Below, piece after piece: positions 20,033 to 29,065 of a stretch of DNA of 64,000 nucleotides (positions are counted from its first letter, which is position 1; every line of letters starts with the position of its first letter). The notes beneath the pieces were generated by a model, which was given only the letters and a program-made list of their open reading frames with translations, had not been told where the DNA came from and searched no databases. A program made the position numbers and the translations under genes. The stretch is from Microbacterium lacticum (lineage in GTDB: Bacteria; Actinomycetota; Actinomycetes; Actinomycetales; Microbacteriaceae): contig NZ_VFPS01000003.1 in the NCBI RefSeq assembly GCF_006716815.1, positions 1-64,000 of the forward strand. The letters are read 5' to 3'.

Positions 20033-21594
20033 GGCTGCGCCTCCTGGTCGAGCTGCACGAGGGTCACGGGCGTCAGCAGCGCGTCGCCGATGCTCGCGCA
20101 GAGCCGGTACAGCGGCCCGGCGAACACGGTCAGCGCGATCGTGACCGCGACCATGCCGGCGGTCGTGGCGGTCATGATGCGGGGGATGACCCGCCGGTCG
20201 CCCTGCTCGTCGGCGGCCGGCGCGTCGCTGAGGTACGAGATGCGCTCCACGACGGCGGGCTCCTCCGCGTGGTCGTCGTCCTCGCGCCAGAACGCGAGGT
20301 TCCACGCGCGCATGAGCGTGTAGAGCGTCAGCAGCGACGTCACCACGCCGCCCACGATCAGCACGTACATGAGCGGCGTGCCCACCTCGGCGGCGGCGTC
20401 GAACAGCGCGAACTTGCCGATGAAGCCCGAGAACGGCGGGATGCCCCCGAGGTTGATCGCCGGGATGAAGTAGAGCACCGCGATCACCGGCGCCGCGCGC
20501 ATCAGCCCCTTGACCTTGAGGATCGACGTCGACCCGGCGCGGCGCTCGATGAGCCCCACCGCGAGGAACAGCGTCGTCTGCACGATGATGTGGTGCACCA
20601 TGTAGTAGATCGTGGCGCCGAGGGCGAGCGGGGTCGCGATGCCGAGGCCGAACACGAGATAGCCGACGTGGCTGACGAGCGTGAACGACAGGATCCGTTT
20701 GAGCTCGGCCTGCGCGAGCGCGCCGAGCACGCCGACGATCATCGTCGCGAGCGCCACGATGAGCAGCAGCGTGTTCACGTCGTTGTCGCGGAAGATCTGC
20801 GTCTCGGTGCGGATCATCGCGTAGACGCCGACCTTGGTCAGCAGGCCCGCGAACACCGCCGTCACCGGCGTCGGCGCGGTCGGGTACGAGTCCGGCAGCC
20901 AGAACGACAGCGGGAAGACCGCCGCCTTGATGCTGAACGCGAGCAGCAGCATGAGGTGCAGCACCAGCTGCGTCGACTGCGGCAGCTGGGTCATCCGTTC
21001 GGCGAGCTGCGCGATGTTCACCGTGCCCAGTGCCCCGTAGATCGCGGCGATCGCGGCGAGGAAGAGGATGGATGACACCAGCGAGACGACGATGTAGAAG
21101 ACGCCGGTGCGGATGCGCGACTCGGTCGATCCGAGCGTGATCAGCACGTACGAGGCGACGAGGAGGATCTCGAACCCGACGTAGAGGTTGAACAGGTCGC
21201 CCGCGATGAACGCGTTGAAGATGCCCGCCGCGAGGATCAGGTAGGTCGGGTGGAAGATCGTGACGGGGGTGTCGTCGTCGCCGTCAGCGGCGCCCTGGCC
21301 GACCGAGAAGAGGAGGACGCCGAGCAGCACGATCGCCGAGATCACGACGAGGAGCGCCGCGAGCCGGTCGACGTAGAGCACGATGCCGAACGGGATCGGC
21401 CAGCCGCCCACCGACACCGCGATCGCCTGCCCCGACGAGTCGACGGCGTACAGCAGCACGGCCGCGATCACCATGACGAGCGTGAGCGTCACGATCGAGA
21501 CGCCGACCTGCACCCGGCGGCGGCGGCCGAAGATCAGCGCGACGCCCGCACCGAGCAGCGGCAACGTGACGAGCAGGGGGACGAGCGCGCTCAT
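20029..21594 (-). CDS. mrpD: Na+/H+ antiporter subunit D (Mrp/Mnh)
   Basis: This 521-residue polytopic protein of about 14 helices is homologous to NuoN/NuoM proton-translocating subunits. The lysine/glutamate-bearing helices FSIKAAVFPLSFWLPDSY and the FEILLVASYVLI region are visible. It lies between mrpC and mrpE with 4-bp overlaps on both sides. A charged cytoplasmic stretch near residues 440-460 is specific to this protein. Confidence 0.95.
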   Translation of the reverse strand: MSALVPLLVTLPLLGAGVALIFGRRRRVQVGVSIVTLTLVMVIAAVLLYAVDSSGQAIAVSVGGWPIPFGIVLYVDRLAALLVVISAIVLLGVLLFSVGQGAADGDDDTPVTIFHPTYLILAAGIFNAFIAGDLFNLYVGFEILLVASYVLITLGSTESRIRTGVFYIVVSLVSSILFLAAIAAIYGALGTVNIAQLAERMTQLPQSTQLVLHLMLLLAFSIKAAVFPLSFWLPDSYPTAPTPVTAVFAGLLTKVGVYAMIRTETQIFRDNDVNTLLLIVALATMIVGVLGALAQAELKRILSFTLVSHVGYLVFGLGIATPLALGATIYYMVHHIIVQTTLFLAVGLIERRAGSTSILKVKGLMRAAPVIAVLYFIPAINLGGIPPFSGFIGKFALFDAAAEVGTPLMYVLIVGGVVTSLLTLYTLMRAWNLAFWREDDDHAEEPAVVERISYLSDAPAADEQGDRRVIPRIMTATTAGMVAVTIALTVFAGPLYRLCASIGDALLTPVTLVQLDQEAQP

Positions 21595-22133
21595 CGGGCG
21601 TCACCCCCGTCGCGGTCCTCAGATCGGCGGTCGGTGGGGGCGTCGTCGCGGATGCCGTCGACGTCGCGGTGGCGCAGCACGGTGATGGGGGCGGTATCCG
21701 TTCCGATGAAGTCGGTGGTGGCGTCGTCGTCCTCGTCCTCGATCGAGGTCTCATCGTCCATCTGCTCCTCGTCGTCCTCGGTGCGGGAGCGGACGGCGAG
21801 GTCGACCTCGTCGTCGTGCACCGTGTCGGCCTGGCCGAGCTGCCACGAGCGGTAGATGAGGGCGAGGAGGAACGCCGAGACGGCGAAGGTGATGACGATG
21901 GCGGTGAGGGTGAGGGCCTGCGGGAGCGGGTCGCTCATGTCTTCGGGATCGGCGGCGCCGTAGAACGGGGCGACGCCCGGCCGGCCCATCACGATCAGCA
22001 GGAACAGGTTCGCGGCGTTGCCGAGCAGCAGGAATCCGATCAGCACGCGGGTGAGGCTGCGCTCGAGCATCGCGTAGACGCCGGCGGCGAAGAGCACGCC
22101 CATGATGATGACGAGAACGAGGGAGACGGTCAC
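21591..22133 (-). CDS. mrpC: Na+/H+ antiporter subunit C (Mrp/Mnh) with acidic tail
   Basis: This is a NuoK-like subunit with three helices in residues 1-95 (SLVLVIIMGVLFAAGVYAML, GFLLLGNAANLFLL, ALTLTAIVITFAVSAFLLAL). The usual family length is about 110-120 residues; this protein has 180. The extra 75 residues are strongly acidic (for example EDDEEQMDDETSIEDEDDD) and end in an Arg/Asp-rich stretch. The start is GTG 22133, overlapping the mrpA stop by 4 bp. The tail should be cytoplasmic and is unusual. Confidence 0.92.
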   Translation of the reverse strand: MTVSLVLVIIMGVLFAAGVYAMLERSLTRVLIGFLLLGNAANLFLLIVMGRPGVAPFYGAADPEDMSDPLPQALTLTAIVITFAVSAFLLALIYRSWQLGQADTVHDDEVDLAVRSRTEDDEEQMDDETSIEDEDDDATTDFIGTDTAPITVLRHRDVDGIRDDAPTDRRSEDRDGGDAR

Positions 22134-25100
22134 GACGCGCTCACCCCCGGCATCCCGTGGGCCTGGCCGCCGCCCGGCGCTTCGCGCAGCGCCTGCGCCT
22201 GCCGGTCGACCTCGCCGCCGAGCGAGCGCAGCACGTCGAGCACGAGCCCGATCACCACGAGGTACACCCCGATGTCGAACAGCGTCGAGGTGACGAACTC
22301 GACGTGCCCGATGACGGGGATATCGGCCTCCCAGAAGTAGCTCGTGAGCGGCGCCGCGCCGAACAGCAGCGGCACGACGGCGCAGGCGATGGCGAGCGTC
22401 ATCCCGGCGCCGAGCAGCCGCCCGGCATCCGTCGGCGCCGCCGCACCCAGCTCGTACCGGCCGCCCGCGATGTAGCGCATGACGAGCGCCATGCCGGCCA
22501 CGAGGCCGCCCGCGAAGCCGCCGCCGGGCAGGTTGTGCCCCGCGAACAGCAGGTAGATCGACACGACGATGATGGTGTGGAAGAGCACCCGCACGATCAC
22601 CTCGAGCATGATCGACCGGTTCTCGGGCCGCATGCGCTGTCCGCCGACGAGCCACGCCTGCCGCGAGTTGCTCGAGGTGCTCGTGCGCGTGCGCAGGCCC
22701 TCGGATGTCTCGATGAGCGGCCGCCGGGCGCGGGTGGTTCCGGTGGGGAGGGCCGAGATCGCGCTCGAGATGAGGTCGGAGCGGTGCGTCACGAACACGA
22801 GGGAGGCGACTCCGGTGGCGGCGAGGATGAGCACCGACAGCTCGCCCATCGTGTCCCAGCCGCGGAGGTCGACGAGCGCGACGTTGACGACGTTCTTGCC
22901 GTGCCCGAGGTCGTAGGCGAGGTCGGCGAAGGCGGTCGAGATGGGCTCGGCGACCCGCGCGCCGGTCGCCACGAGCGCGATCATCGACATCGTCGCGCCG
23001 ACGGCGACGGCGAGCACCGTGCGCGCGACCGGCCACACCGACGCGTTGTGCTCGCCCATGCGGGCGGGGGTGCGCCGCAGCACCAGGGCGAAGGTGACGA
23101 GGGTCACCGTCTCGACGAGGATCTGGGTGAGCGCGAGGTCGGGTGCACCGCTCGTCGCGAACAGCGCGACCATGCCGAGCCCGGTCGCCGAGACGAGCAC
23201 CACGCCGGTGTACCGCTTCTGCGCGCGCACGGCGACGATGCCCGCGATGATCATGATGGGCGCGACCACCAGCTGCATGGGCGTCTGCCAGGCGTCGAAC
23301 GAGAGCCGCCACTCGGGGCTCGCGAGCAGCGCGGTGCCCTCGGCGGCGACGAAGACGACGAAGATCGTGCCGACGTAGACCGGCAGCGATCCGCGCTGGG
23401 TGAGGGTCGTCGTCCAGACCGCGACGCGGGCGATGCCGCGCAGGCACGCGTTGTAGACGTCGGCCGCGGTGAACGGCAGGATGCGGCGCGGGATGCTGCG
23501 CGTGCGCTGCGCGAACCAGAACAGGCCCGCGCCGAGCGCGATGCTCGCGAGCGACAGGAAGAGGGCCGGCTCCCACCCGTGCCAGAGCGCGAGGTGGTAC
23601 GGATGCCCCTCATCGCCCGCGCTCGGCAGCGTGTCGGCGTATCCCGAGAACGCCACGTCGAGAAGCGGCGCCGCGAACCCCGCGATGAGCGTGAGGGCGG
23701 ACAGCATGACCGGAGAGGCGATGAACCCCATCGGCGGATCGGGCCACGGCGTCTGCGGCATCTTCTCGCCCGACGCGTCGCGCTTGGTCCAGAACGCTCC
23801 CCAGATGAAACGCAGACCGTAGGCGGTGGTCAGCACCGACCCCAGCACGATGCCGATGAGCGGGATCACGGCATCCGGTCGCGAACCCCCCTCGATGAGC
23901 GAGGCGAGCACCGCCTCCTTCGCGACGAAGCCGACCGTGGGGGCGAGCCCGACCATCGAGCCGACCGCGACCATCGAGGCGATCGCGAGGGTGGGCGCCT
24001 GTCTGCCGACGCCGGAGAGCTCGCCGATGTCACGGGTGGACAGCTGCCGGTCGATCACGCCGACGACGAGGAACAGCGCCGACTTGAACAGCGCGTGTCC
24101 GACGAGCAGGGCGAGGCCGGCGAGCGCGGAGTTGCGCTCCCCGTAGCCGAGCACGACGGTGAGCATGCCGAGCTGGCTGACCGTGCCGAAGGCGAGGATG
24201 CGCTTGAGGTCGGATTCGCGCAGCGCCTGCAGCCCGCCGAGGAGCATCGTGAACAGGCCCAGGCCGATCACGATCGGCCGCCAGGGCTCGCTGTGCGCGA
24301 AGGCCGGCGCGAGGCGGGCGATCAGATAGATGCCCGCCTTGACCATCGCCGCCGCGTGCAGGTAAGCGCTGACCGGGGTGGGCGCGGCCATCGCGCCCGG
24401 CAGCCAGAAGTGGAACGGGAAGATGGCCGACTTGCTCAGCGCGCCCACGAGCAGCAGCACGATCGCCGTGTTGATCAGGGCGCTGCCGGCGAGCGCCGAC
24501 CCGGCGGCCGTGTACGCGGCGAGGATCTCCGACAGGCTCGTCGTGCCGGCCTGCACGACGAGGATGACCGCGCCGACGAACATCGCGAGCCCGCCGAGCG
24601 TCGTCACCAGGAGCGCCTGCAGGGCGGCTCGGCGGCTCGCGCCACGCGCGTGGTAGAAGCCGATGAGCAGGTAGGACAGGATGCTCGTGATCTCCCAGAA
24701 CATCACGAGCACGATGAGGTCGTCGGTGAGGACGAGGCCGTACATGGCGCCCGCGAAGGCGAGCAGGCTCGCGGCGAACATGCCGACGCCGGGCTTGACC
24801 CGCTTCTTCCGCGCGCTGCCCGCGGTGGCCGTGGCGCCGGCGGTGCCCTGGGAACTCTTGGCGCCCTTGGAGCTCTTGGCGCCGGCATCCTTCGTCGTGT
24901 CGGCGAAGTACCAGCGGCAGTAGATCATGACGAGCGCGCCGACGCCGGTGACGATGAGCGCCATCAGCCAGCCGAGCGTGTCCATGCGCATCGACAGCGA
25001 GAGCCCGAGCGACGGGATCCAGGCGTACGACTCGGTGAGCACCTCGCCCGAGACGACCCGCGGCGTCTGCAGCGCGGTGTACACGAACGCGATGATCGGC

Positions 25101-25198
25101 ACGAGCGCGGCGACGAAGAAGCCGCGCGGTCCGAGCCTGCCCATCAGCCACGGCAGCGCCAGCGGCAAGACCGCGAACGCCACCAGAAGCACCAGCAA
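22130..25198 (-). CDS. mrpA: Na+/H+ antiporter subunit A, fused to a B-type domain
   Basis: This 1022-residue subunit starts at TTG 25198, five nt after AGGAGG. Residues 1-about 780 are NuoL-like helices of MrpA. The C-terminal part (about 800-970) carries the MrpB signature YLLFAGHNLPGGGFAGGL, so A and B are one protein and no separate mrpB exists. A hydrophilic Ala/Ser/Lys-rich insert (about 90-125) interrupts the N-terminal region. The gene heads the operon mrpA(B)-C-D-E-F-G, all linked by 4-bp overlaps. Confidence 0.95.
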   Translation of the reverse strand: MLVLLVAFAVLPLALPWLMGRLGPRGFFVAALVPIIAFVYTALQTPRVVSGEVLTESYAWIPSLGLSLSMRMDTLGWLMALIVTGVGALVMIYCRWYFADTTKDAGAKSSKGAKSSQGTAGATATAGSARKKRVKPGVGMFAASLLAFAGAMYGLVLTDDLIVLVMFWEITSILSYLLIGFYHARGASRRAALQALLVTTLGGLAMFVGAVILVVQAGTTSLSEILAAYTAAGSALAGSALINTAIVLLLVGALSKSAIFPFHFWLPGAMAAPTPVSAYLHAAAMVKAGIYLIARLAPAFAHSEPWRPIVIGLGLFTMLLGGLQALRESDLKRILAFGTVSQLGMLTVVLGYGERNSALAGLALLVGHALFKSALFLVVGVIDRQLSTRDIGELSGVGRQAPTLAIASMVAVGSMVGLAPTVGFVAKEAVLASLIEGGSRPDAVIPLIGIVLGSVLTTAYGLRFIWGAFWTKRDASGEKMPQTPWPDPPMGFIASPVMLSALTLIAGFAAPLLDVAFSGYADTLPSAGDEGHPYHLALWHGWEPALFLSLASIALGAGLFWFAQRTRSIPRRILPFTAADVYNACLRGIARVAVWTTTLTQRGSLPVYVGTIFVVFVAAEGTALLASPEWRLSFDAWQTPMQLVVAPIMIIAGIVAVRAQKRYTGVVLVSATGLGMVALFATSGAPDLALTQILVETVTLVTFALVLRRTPARMGEHNASVWPVARTVLAVAVGATMSMIALVATGARVAEPISTAFADLAYDLGHGKNVVNVALVDLRGWDTMGELSVLILAATGVASLVFVTHRSDLISSAISALPTGTTRARRPLIETSEGLRTRTSTSSNSRQAWLVGGQRMRPENRSIMLEVIVRVLFHTIIVVSIYLLFAGHNLPGGGFAGGLVAGMALVMRYIAGGRYELGAAAPTDAGRLLGAGMTLAIACAVVPLLFGAAPLTSYFWEADIPVIGHVEFVTSTLFDIGVYLVVIGLVLDVLRSLGGEVDRQAQALREAPGGGQAHGMPGVSAS

Positions 25199-25275
25199 GC
25201 AGGCCTCCTGACTGTCACGGGGGGTCGGACTCCCAGTCTACCGGGGTCGGGACAGCGGTCCGGTCATCGGACCCG

Positions 25276-25899
25276 CTACGGCCGGAGCATCCCGTGCGCC
25301 CGGGCGTGCGAGACGGCGGCCGTCCGCGAGGTCACGCCGAGCTTCGTGAACACGTGCACGAGGTGCGACTTCACGGTCGCCTCGGTGATGTGCAGCCGCG
25401 CGGCGATCGCGCTGTTGGTCGCCCCGTCGGCGACGAGCTGCAGCACCTCGAGCTCGCGCCCCGACAGGGCCGCCTGCGGGCTCCGCATCCGCGACAGCAG
25501 CCGGCCGGCGATGGCGGGGGCCAGGGCACTCCCGCCCGCAGCCGCGGCGCGCACGGCGGCGAGCAGCTCGTGCGGCGGGGCATCCTTCAGCAGGTATCCG
25601 CTCGCCCCCGCCTCGACGGCGCTGAGGATGTCGCCGTCGCTGTCGTAGTTCGTCAGCACGAGCACGGGCGGGGCCAGGTCTGCGGCGCGGATGCGCGTGG
25701 TGGCGTCGGCACCGGTCGTCGCCTGCCCGAACTGCAGGTCCATCAGCACCAGGTCGGGAGTCAGCTCCGCGGCGGCCGCGACCGCCTCGTCGGGGGTCGT
25801 CGCCTCGCCGACGACGACGATGTCTTCGGCGGCTTCGAGCAGAGCGCGAAGGCCGGCGCGCACGACCGGATGGTCGTCGGCGATGACAATGCGGATCAT
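25276..25899 (-). CDS. NarL/FixJ family response regulator
   Basis: This 207-residue regulator has a receiver domain (residues 1-120; phosphoacceptor Asp54 in LVLMDLQFG; acidic pocket ADDH 7-10; Thr/Lys switch region LKDAPP). It also has a LuxR-type helix-turn-helix (LSGRELEVLQLVADGATNSAI and ITEATVKSHLVHVFTKL). It overlaps the histidine kinase gene by 4 bp and is co-transcribed with it. The pair is divergent from an ABC exporter operon, which is its likely target. Confidence 0.95.
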   Translation of the reverse strand: MIRIVIADDHPVVRAGLRALLEAAEDIVVVGEATTPDEAVAAAAELTPDLVLMDLQFGQATTGADATTRIRAADLAPPVLVLTNYDSDGDILSAVEAGASGYLLKDAPPHELLAAVRAAAAGGSALAPAIAGRLLSRMRSPQAALSGRELEVLQLVADGATNSAIAARLHITEATVKSHLVHVFTKLGVTSRTAAVSHARAHGMLRP

Positions 25900-27074
25900 G
25901 CGGAGCCTCCGTGCAGAGTGACGGTGAGGGTCGTGCCCTGGCCGGGGGCGCTGTCGATCGTGAGCTCGCCGCCGAGCTGCTCGACCCGCTCGGCGATCGC
26001 GCGCAGACCGAACGACCCGGCGGCCGCCGCCCCGGCTCGCACCTCCGCGGGGTCGAACCCGACGCCGTCGTCGCGGACGACGAGGATGGTACCTTCAGGC
26101 GCGGCGTCGAGGACGAGCTCGATCGTGTCGGCGTGGGCGTGCTGCCCGATGTTGGCGATCGCCCCCTGCGCGATGCGCAGAAGCGCGGTCTGCTCGTCCA
26201 TCCGCAGCACGGACTCATCGCCGGTGACCTCGACGCACACCGTGCGGCCCGCCTGCGCTCCCTGCGCGCCGAGCCGCTGCAGTGCCGCGGCGAGGCCACC
26301 TTCGAGGGTAGGCGGGACGAGTTCCCGGATGAAGCGGCGCGTGTCGGCCAGTCCCTCGGCCGCCGTCTCGCGGGCGAGGCGGATGTGCTCGATGCCGGGC
26401 CGGTCGCCGTCGGCCGCCTCGGCCGCGTGCAGCAGCATCTGGATGCTCGACAGGCCCTGCGCGACGGTGTCGTGGATGTCGCGCGCGAGACGCCCCCGCT
26501 CGGCGAGCACGCCCTGCTCGCGCTCGGCTGCCGCAAGCCGGTCGCGCGTGCGAATGAGCTCACTGAGCAGCGCCTCGCGTTCGGCCGCCTCACGCGCGAG
26601 TGCGCGGTAGCCGAGGCCGATCAGCAGAGCCACCCCCGCCCCGACGAGCGGCCCGACGACCCCGCCCATCGTGAAGCCGCCGTGCAGACCCAGGGCGACC
26701 ACGGCGATGAGGGTCGTGACGACGACCGCGATCGGTCCGGCGGCACCCCGCAACACGTGCAGATAGAGGAAGAACAGCGGGAAGACCAGGTACGCCGCTT
26801 CGGGCACGAGGATCAGCAGCGCGACCCAGCACACGGTCAGCGCGACGATCCACGCGGCTCCCGCCGCCGCTCGGCGGCGCGGCGCCAGAGCGGTGATGCG
26901 CGCTCCGAGCAGGTACAGCACGGCGAAGCATCCCGCGAGCGCCAGCGCCGCGCCCATCGTGCTCGGCCGGACGATGAGCACGCGCACGACGACCACCGCG
27001 AGCAGGGCCGCCGACAAGAGGTGCAGACCTGTGCGCAACCCGACGAAGACGGGGGTGAGGGTGCGGTGCGCCAT
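25896..27074 (-). CDS. sensor histidine kinase, HisKA_3 type
   Basis: This 392-residue kinase has five or six membrane helices in residues 10-160 and a short coiled coil. The dimerisation/phosphoacceptor motif ARDIHDTVAQGLSSIQ carries His201, and the GHKL ATPase has VRDDGVGFDP and GSFGLRAIAERVEQLGG. The architecture resembles LiaS/DesK-type sensors with no large external domain, which usually sense membrane stress. On the minus strand TACGCT lies 9 nt before the ATG, so the mRNA may be nearly leaderless. The divergent gap to the ABC operon is 150 bp. Confidence 0.93.
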   Translation of the reverse strand: MAHRTLTPVFVGLRTGLHLLSAALLAVVVVRVLIVRPSTMGAALALAGCFAVLYLLGARITALAPRRRAAAGAAWIVALTVCWVALLILVPEAAYLVFPLFFLYLHVLRGAAGPIAVVVTTLIAVVALGLHGGFTMGGVVGPLVGAGVALLIGLGYRALAREAAEREALLSELIRTRDRLAAAEREQGVLAERGRLARDIHDTVAQGLSSIQMLLHAAEAADGDRPGIEHIRLARETAAEGLADTRRFIRELVPPTLEGGLAAALQRLGAQGAQAGRTVCVEVTGDESVLRMDEQTALLRIAQGAIANIGQHAHADTIELVLDAAPEGTILVVRDDGVGFDPAEVRAGAAAAGSFGLRAIAERVEQLGGELTIDSAPGQGTTLTVTLHGGSA

Positions 27075-27224
27075 GTCGGTCTCAGCGTACGTGCGGAGCC
27101 CCGCGCGCGTGATCCATCGAAAGTCGGATCGACACCGTGAACTATGCGGCGATGACCGGGCGCGACGAGATGACGAGGCTGGATGTCGGCGGCGGGAGAT
27201 CCCCGATCGCAGAAGGGAGACACC

Positions 27225-28322
27225 GTGTTCGTCGCTTGGCGAGACCTGCGCGTCGCGCGCGGACGCTTCGTGCTGATCGGTTCCGTCGTCGCGCTCATCA
27301 CTCTGCTCGTCGGCTTCCTCGCCGGCCTGACCGGTGGCCTGGCGGCGCAGAACGTGTCGGCGGTGCTCGCACTACCCGGTGATCGACTCGTGCTGCAGGC
27401 ACCCGACGCGGGCACGCGGGCGTCGTTCTCGCAGTCGGCGCTCGATGACGAGACCGTGTCGGCATGGCAGCACGCCGAGGGCGTCGCCCAGGTCACTCCG
27501 ATCGGGATCGTGCAGGGGCGGGCGGCGCGCGCGGATGCCTCCGACGCGGGCGGGTCCGCGGCGGGCGTCGCGCTCTTCGGCATCCCGGGCGATGCGGCGC
27601 CGTCGACCGTGACCGCGCTGGCTCCCCGTGCCGACGACCACGCGGGCCTGTCGGCCGGCGCGGCGAAGGCGCTCGATGTCGCCGTCGGCGACCACATCAC
27701 CGTCGCCGGCACGAGCTTCGTCGTCGACACCATCGGCGGGGATGCGTGGTACAGCCACACGCCGGTCGTCGCGCTCACCCCGGTGGCGTGGGCCGACACC
27801 GACCGCCGCCTGGGCGGCGACGGCGACGCTACCGTGCTCGCCGTGTCGGGATCGCCCGACTGGGATGCCACGGTGGCGCGCACGCACACCACCGCCGCTC
27901 CTGCTGTGCAGAGCCTCACCGCACTGGAGACGTTCACGTCGGAGGTCGGATCGCTGGCCCTGATGATCGCGATGCTGTTCGGCGTCTCGGCGCTCGTCGT
28001 GGGCGCGTTCTTCACGGTGTGGACCATGCAGCGCGCCGGCGACATCGCCGTGCTGAAGGCGCTCGGCGCGTCGACCGGCTCGCTCGTGCGCGATGCGCTC
28101 GGCCAGGCCCTCGTCGTCCTCGTCGTCGGGATCGGTGTCGGCATCGGCGTCGTCGCGGTGCTCGGCTCTCTCGCCGGCGGCGCGCTCCCCTTCCTGCTCA
28201 GCCCCCTCACCACCGTGCTGCCCGCGACGATCATGGCCGCGCTCGGCCTCGCTGGCGCCACGGTCGCCCTCCGCACCGTCACCCATGCCGACCCCCTCAC
28301 CGCGCTCGGGAGCAGCCGATGA
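27225..28322 (+). CDS. ABC transporter permease, FtsX/MacB type
   Basis: This 365-residue permease has one N-terminal helix (FVLIGSVVALITLLVGFLAG) and a large extracytoplasmic domain (about 45-230). Three C-terminal helices follow, with the FtsX signature MQRAGDIAVLKALGAS. GTG 27225 follows GAAGGGAG and is preferred over an upstream in-frame start at 27183. Its stop overlaps the ATP-binding gene by 4 bp. With the divergent two-component system this looks like an antibiotic- or envelope-stress-responsive exporter. Confidence 0.9.
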   Translation: MFVAWRDLRVARGRFVLIGSVVALITLLVGFLAGLTGGLAAQNVSAVLALPGDRLVLQAPDAGTRASFSQSALDDETVSAWQHAEGVAQVTPIGIVQGRAARADASDAGGSAAGVALFGIPGDAAPSTVTALAPRADDHAGLSAGAAKALDVAVGDHITVAGTSFVVDTIGGDAWYSHTPVVALTPVAWADTDRRLGGDGDATVLAVSGSPDWDATVARTHTTAAPAVQSLTALETFTSEVGSLALMIAMLFGVSALVVGAFFTVWTMQRAGDIAVLKALGASTGSLVRDALGQALVVLVVGIGVGIGVVAVLGSLAGGALPFLLSPLTTVLPATIMAALGLAGATVALRTVTHADPLTALGSSR

Positions 28323-29035
28323 TCACCCTCGACGACGTCACCCTCACCTTCCCCGATGGCGATTCGCGCATCACCGCGGTCGATCACGTGTCGCTGAGCG
28401 TTGCGGCGGGTCGGGTCACCGGGATCACCGGCCCCTCCGGTTCGGGGAAGTCCTCGCTGCTCGCGGTGGCGGCGACCCTCATCCACCCCGACTCGGGGAG
28501 CGTGCGCATCGGCGGGATCGAAGCGGCGACACTGAGCCGCGGCGAGGCGACGGCGCTCCGACGCGAGCGCATCGGCATCGTCTTCCAACAGTCGAACCTG
28601 CTCCCCTCGCTCACCGCGCGCGAGCAGCTGCTCGTCATGGGTGAGCTCGGCGGTTCGGCGGCCGGCCGCCGGGCCGCGATCCGCGAGCGAGCCGACGAGC
28701 TGCTCGACGCCGTGGGGCTCGCGGCGCACGCCGGCAAGCGCCCCGCGCAGTTGTCGGGCGGTCAGCGTCAGCGAGTCGCGATCGCGCGCGCTCTCGTGCA
28801 CGGACCCGACGTGCTCCTCGTCGACGAGCCGACGAGCGCGCTCGATCAGGAGCGGGGCGCCGACATCATGGACCTCATCGCCCGGCTCACCCACGAGCGC
28901 GGCACGGCGACCATGCTGGTCACCCACGACCTCGTCCACCGCGAGTCGCTCGACGACCTGGTCACGGTGGTCGACGGAGCGATCACCGCACCGGCCGCGC
29001 CCCGGCACCCGACGGACGCGGTCGCCGTCGGGTGA
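28319..29035 (+). CDS. ABC transporter ATP-binding protein (LolD/MacB type)
   Basis: This 238-residue ATPase has Walker A GPSGSGKSS (about residues 39-47), Q-loop VFQQSNLL, signature LSGGQRQRVAIARAL, Walker B VLLVDEPTSALD and H-loop LVTHD. It is coupled to the FtsX-type permease. Together they form a mechanotransmission-type exporter rather than an importer; no binding protein is encoded nearby. Confidence 0.95.
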   Translation: MITLDDVTLTFPDGDSRITAVDHVSLSVAAGRVTGITGPSGSGKSSLLAVAATLIHPDSGSVRIGGIEAATLSRGEATALRRERIGIVFQQSNLLPSLTAREQLLVMGELGGSAAGRRAAIRERADELLDAVGLAAHAGKRPAQLSGGQRQRVAIARALVHGPDVLLVDEPTSALDQERGADIMDLIARLTHERGTATMLVTHDLVHRESLDDLVTVVDGAITAPAAPRHPTDAVAVG

Positions 29036-29037
29036 CG

Positions 29038-29056
29038 CGCCGGCATCGGACCGGCG
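29038..29056. terminator. hairpin between convergent ABC and lacI-type genes
   Basis: CGCCGG / CGGACCGGCG-type pairing: a 6-bp stem (29038-29043 with 29051-29056) and a 7-nt loop lies in the 30-bp convergent gap. It has no T-run. It could end transcription from both sides. Confidence 0.45.
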
Positions 29057-29065
29057 AAGTCGCGC

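Noticed and set aside
22157..25648. Very long open frame opposite mrpA (over 1100 codons)
   Set aside because: It is composed of Arg/His/Glu/Asp-rich low-complexity sequence caused by GC-rich third positions of the real gene, and has no recognisable domain.
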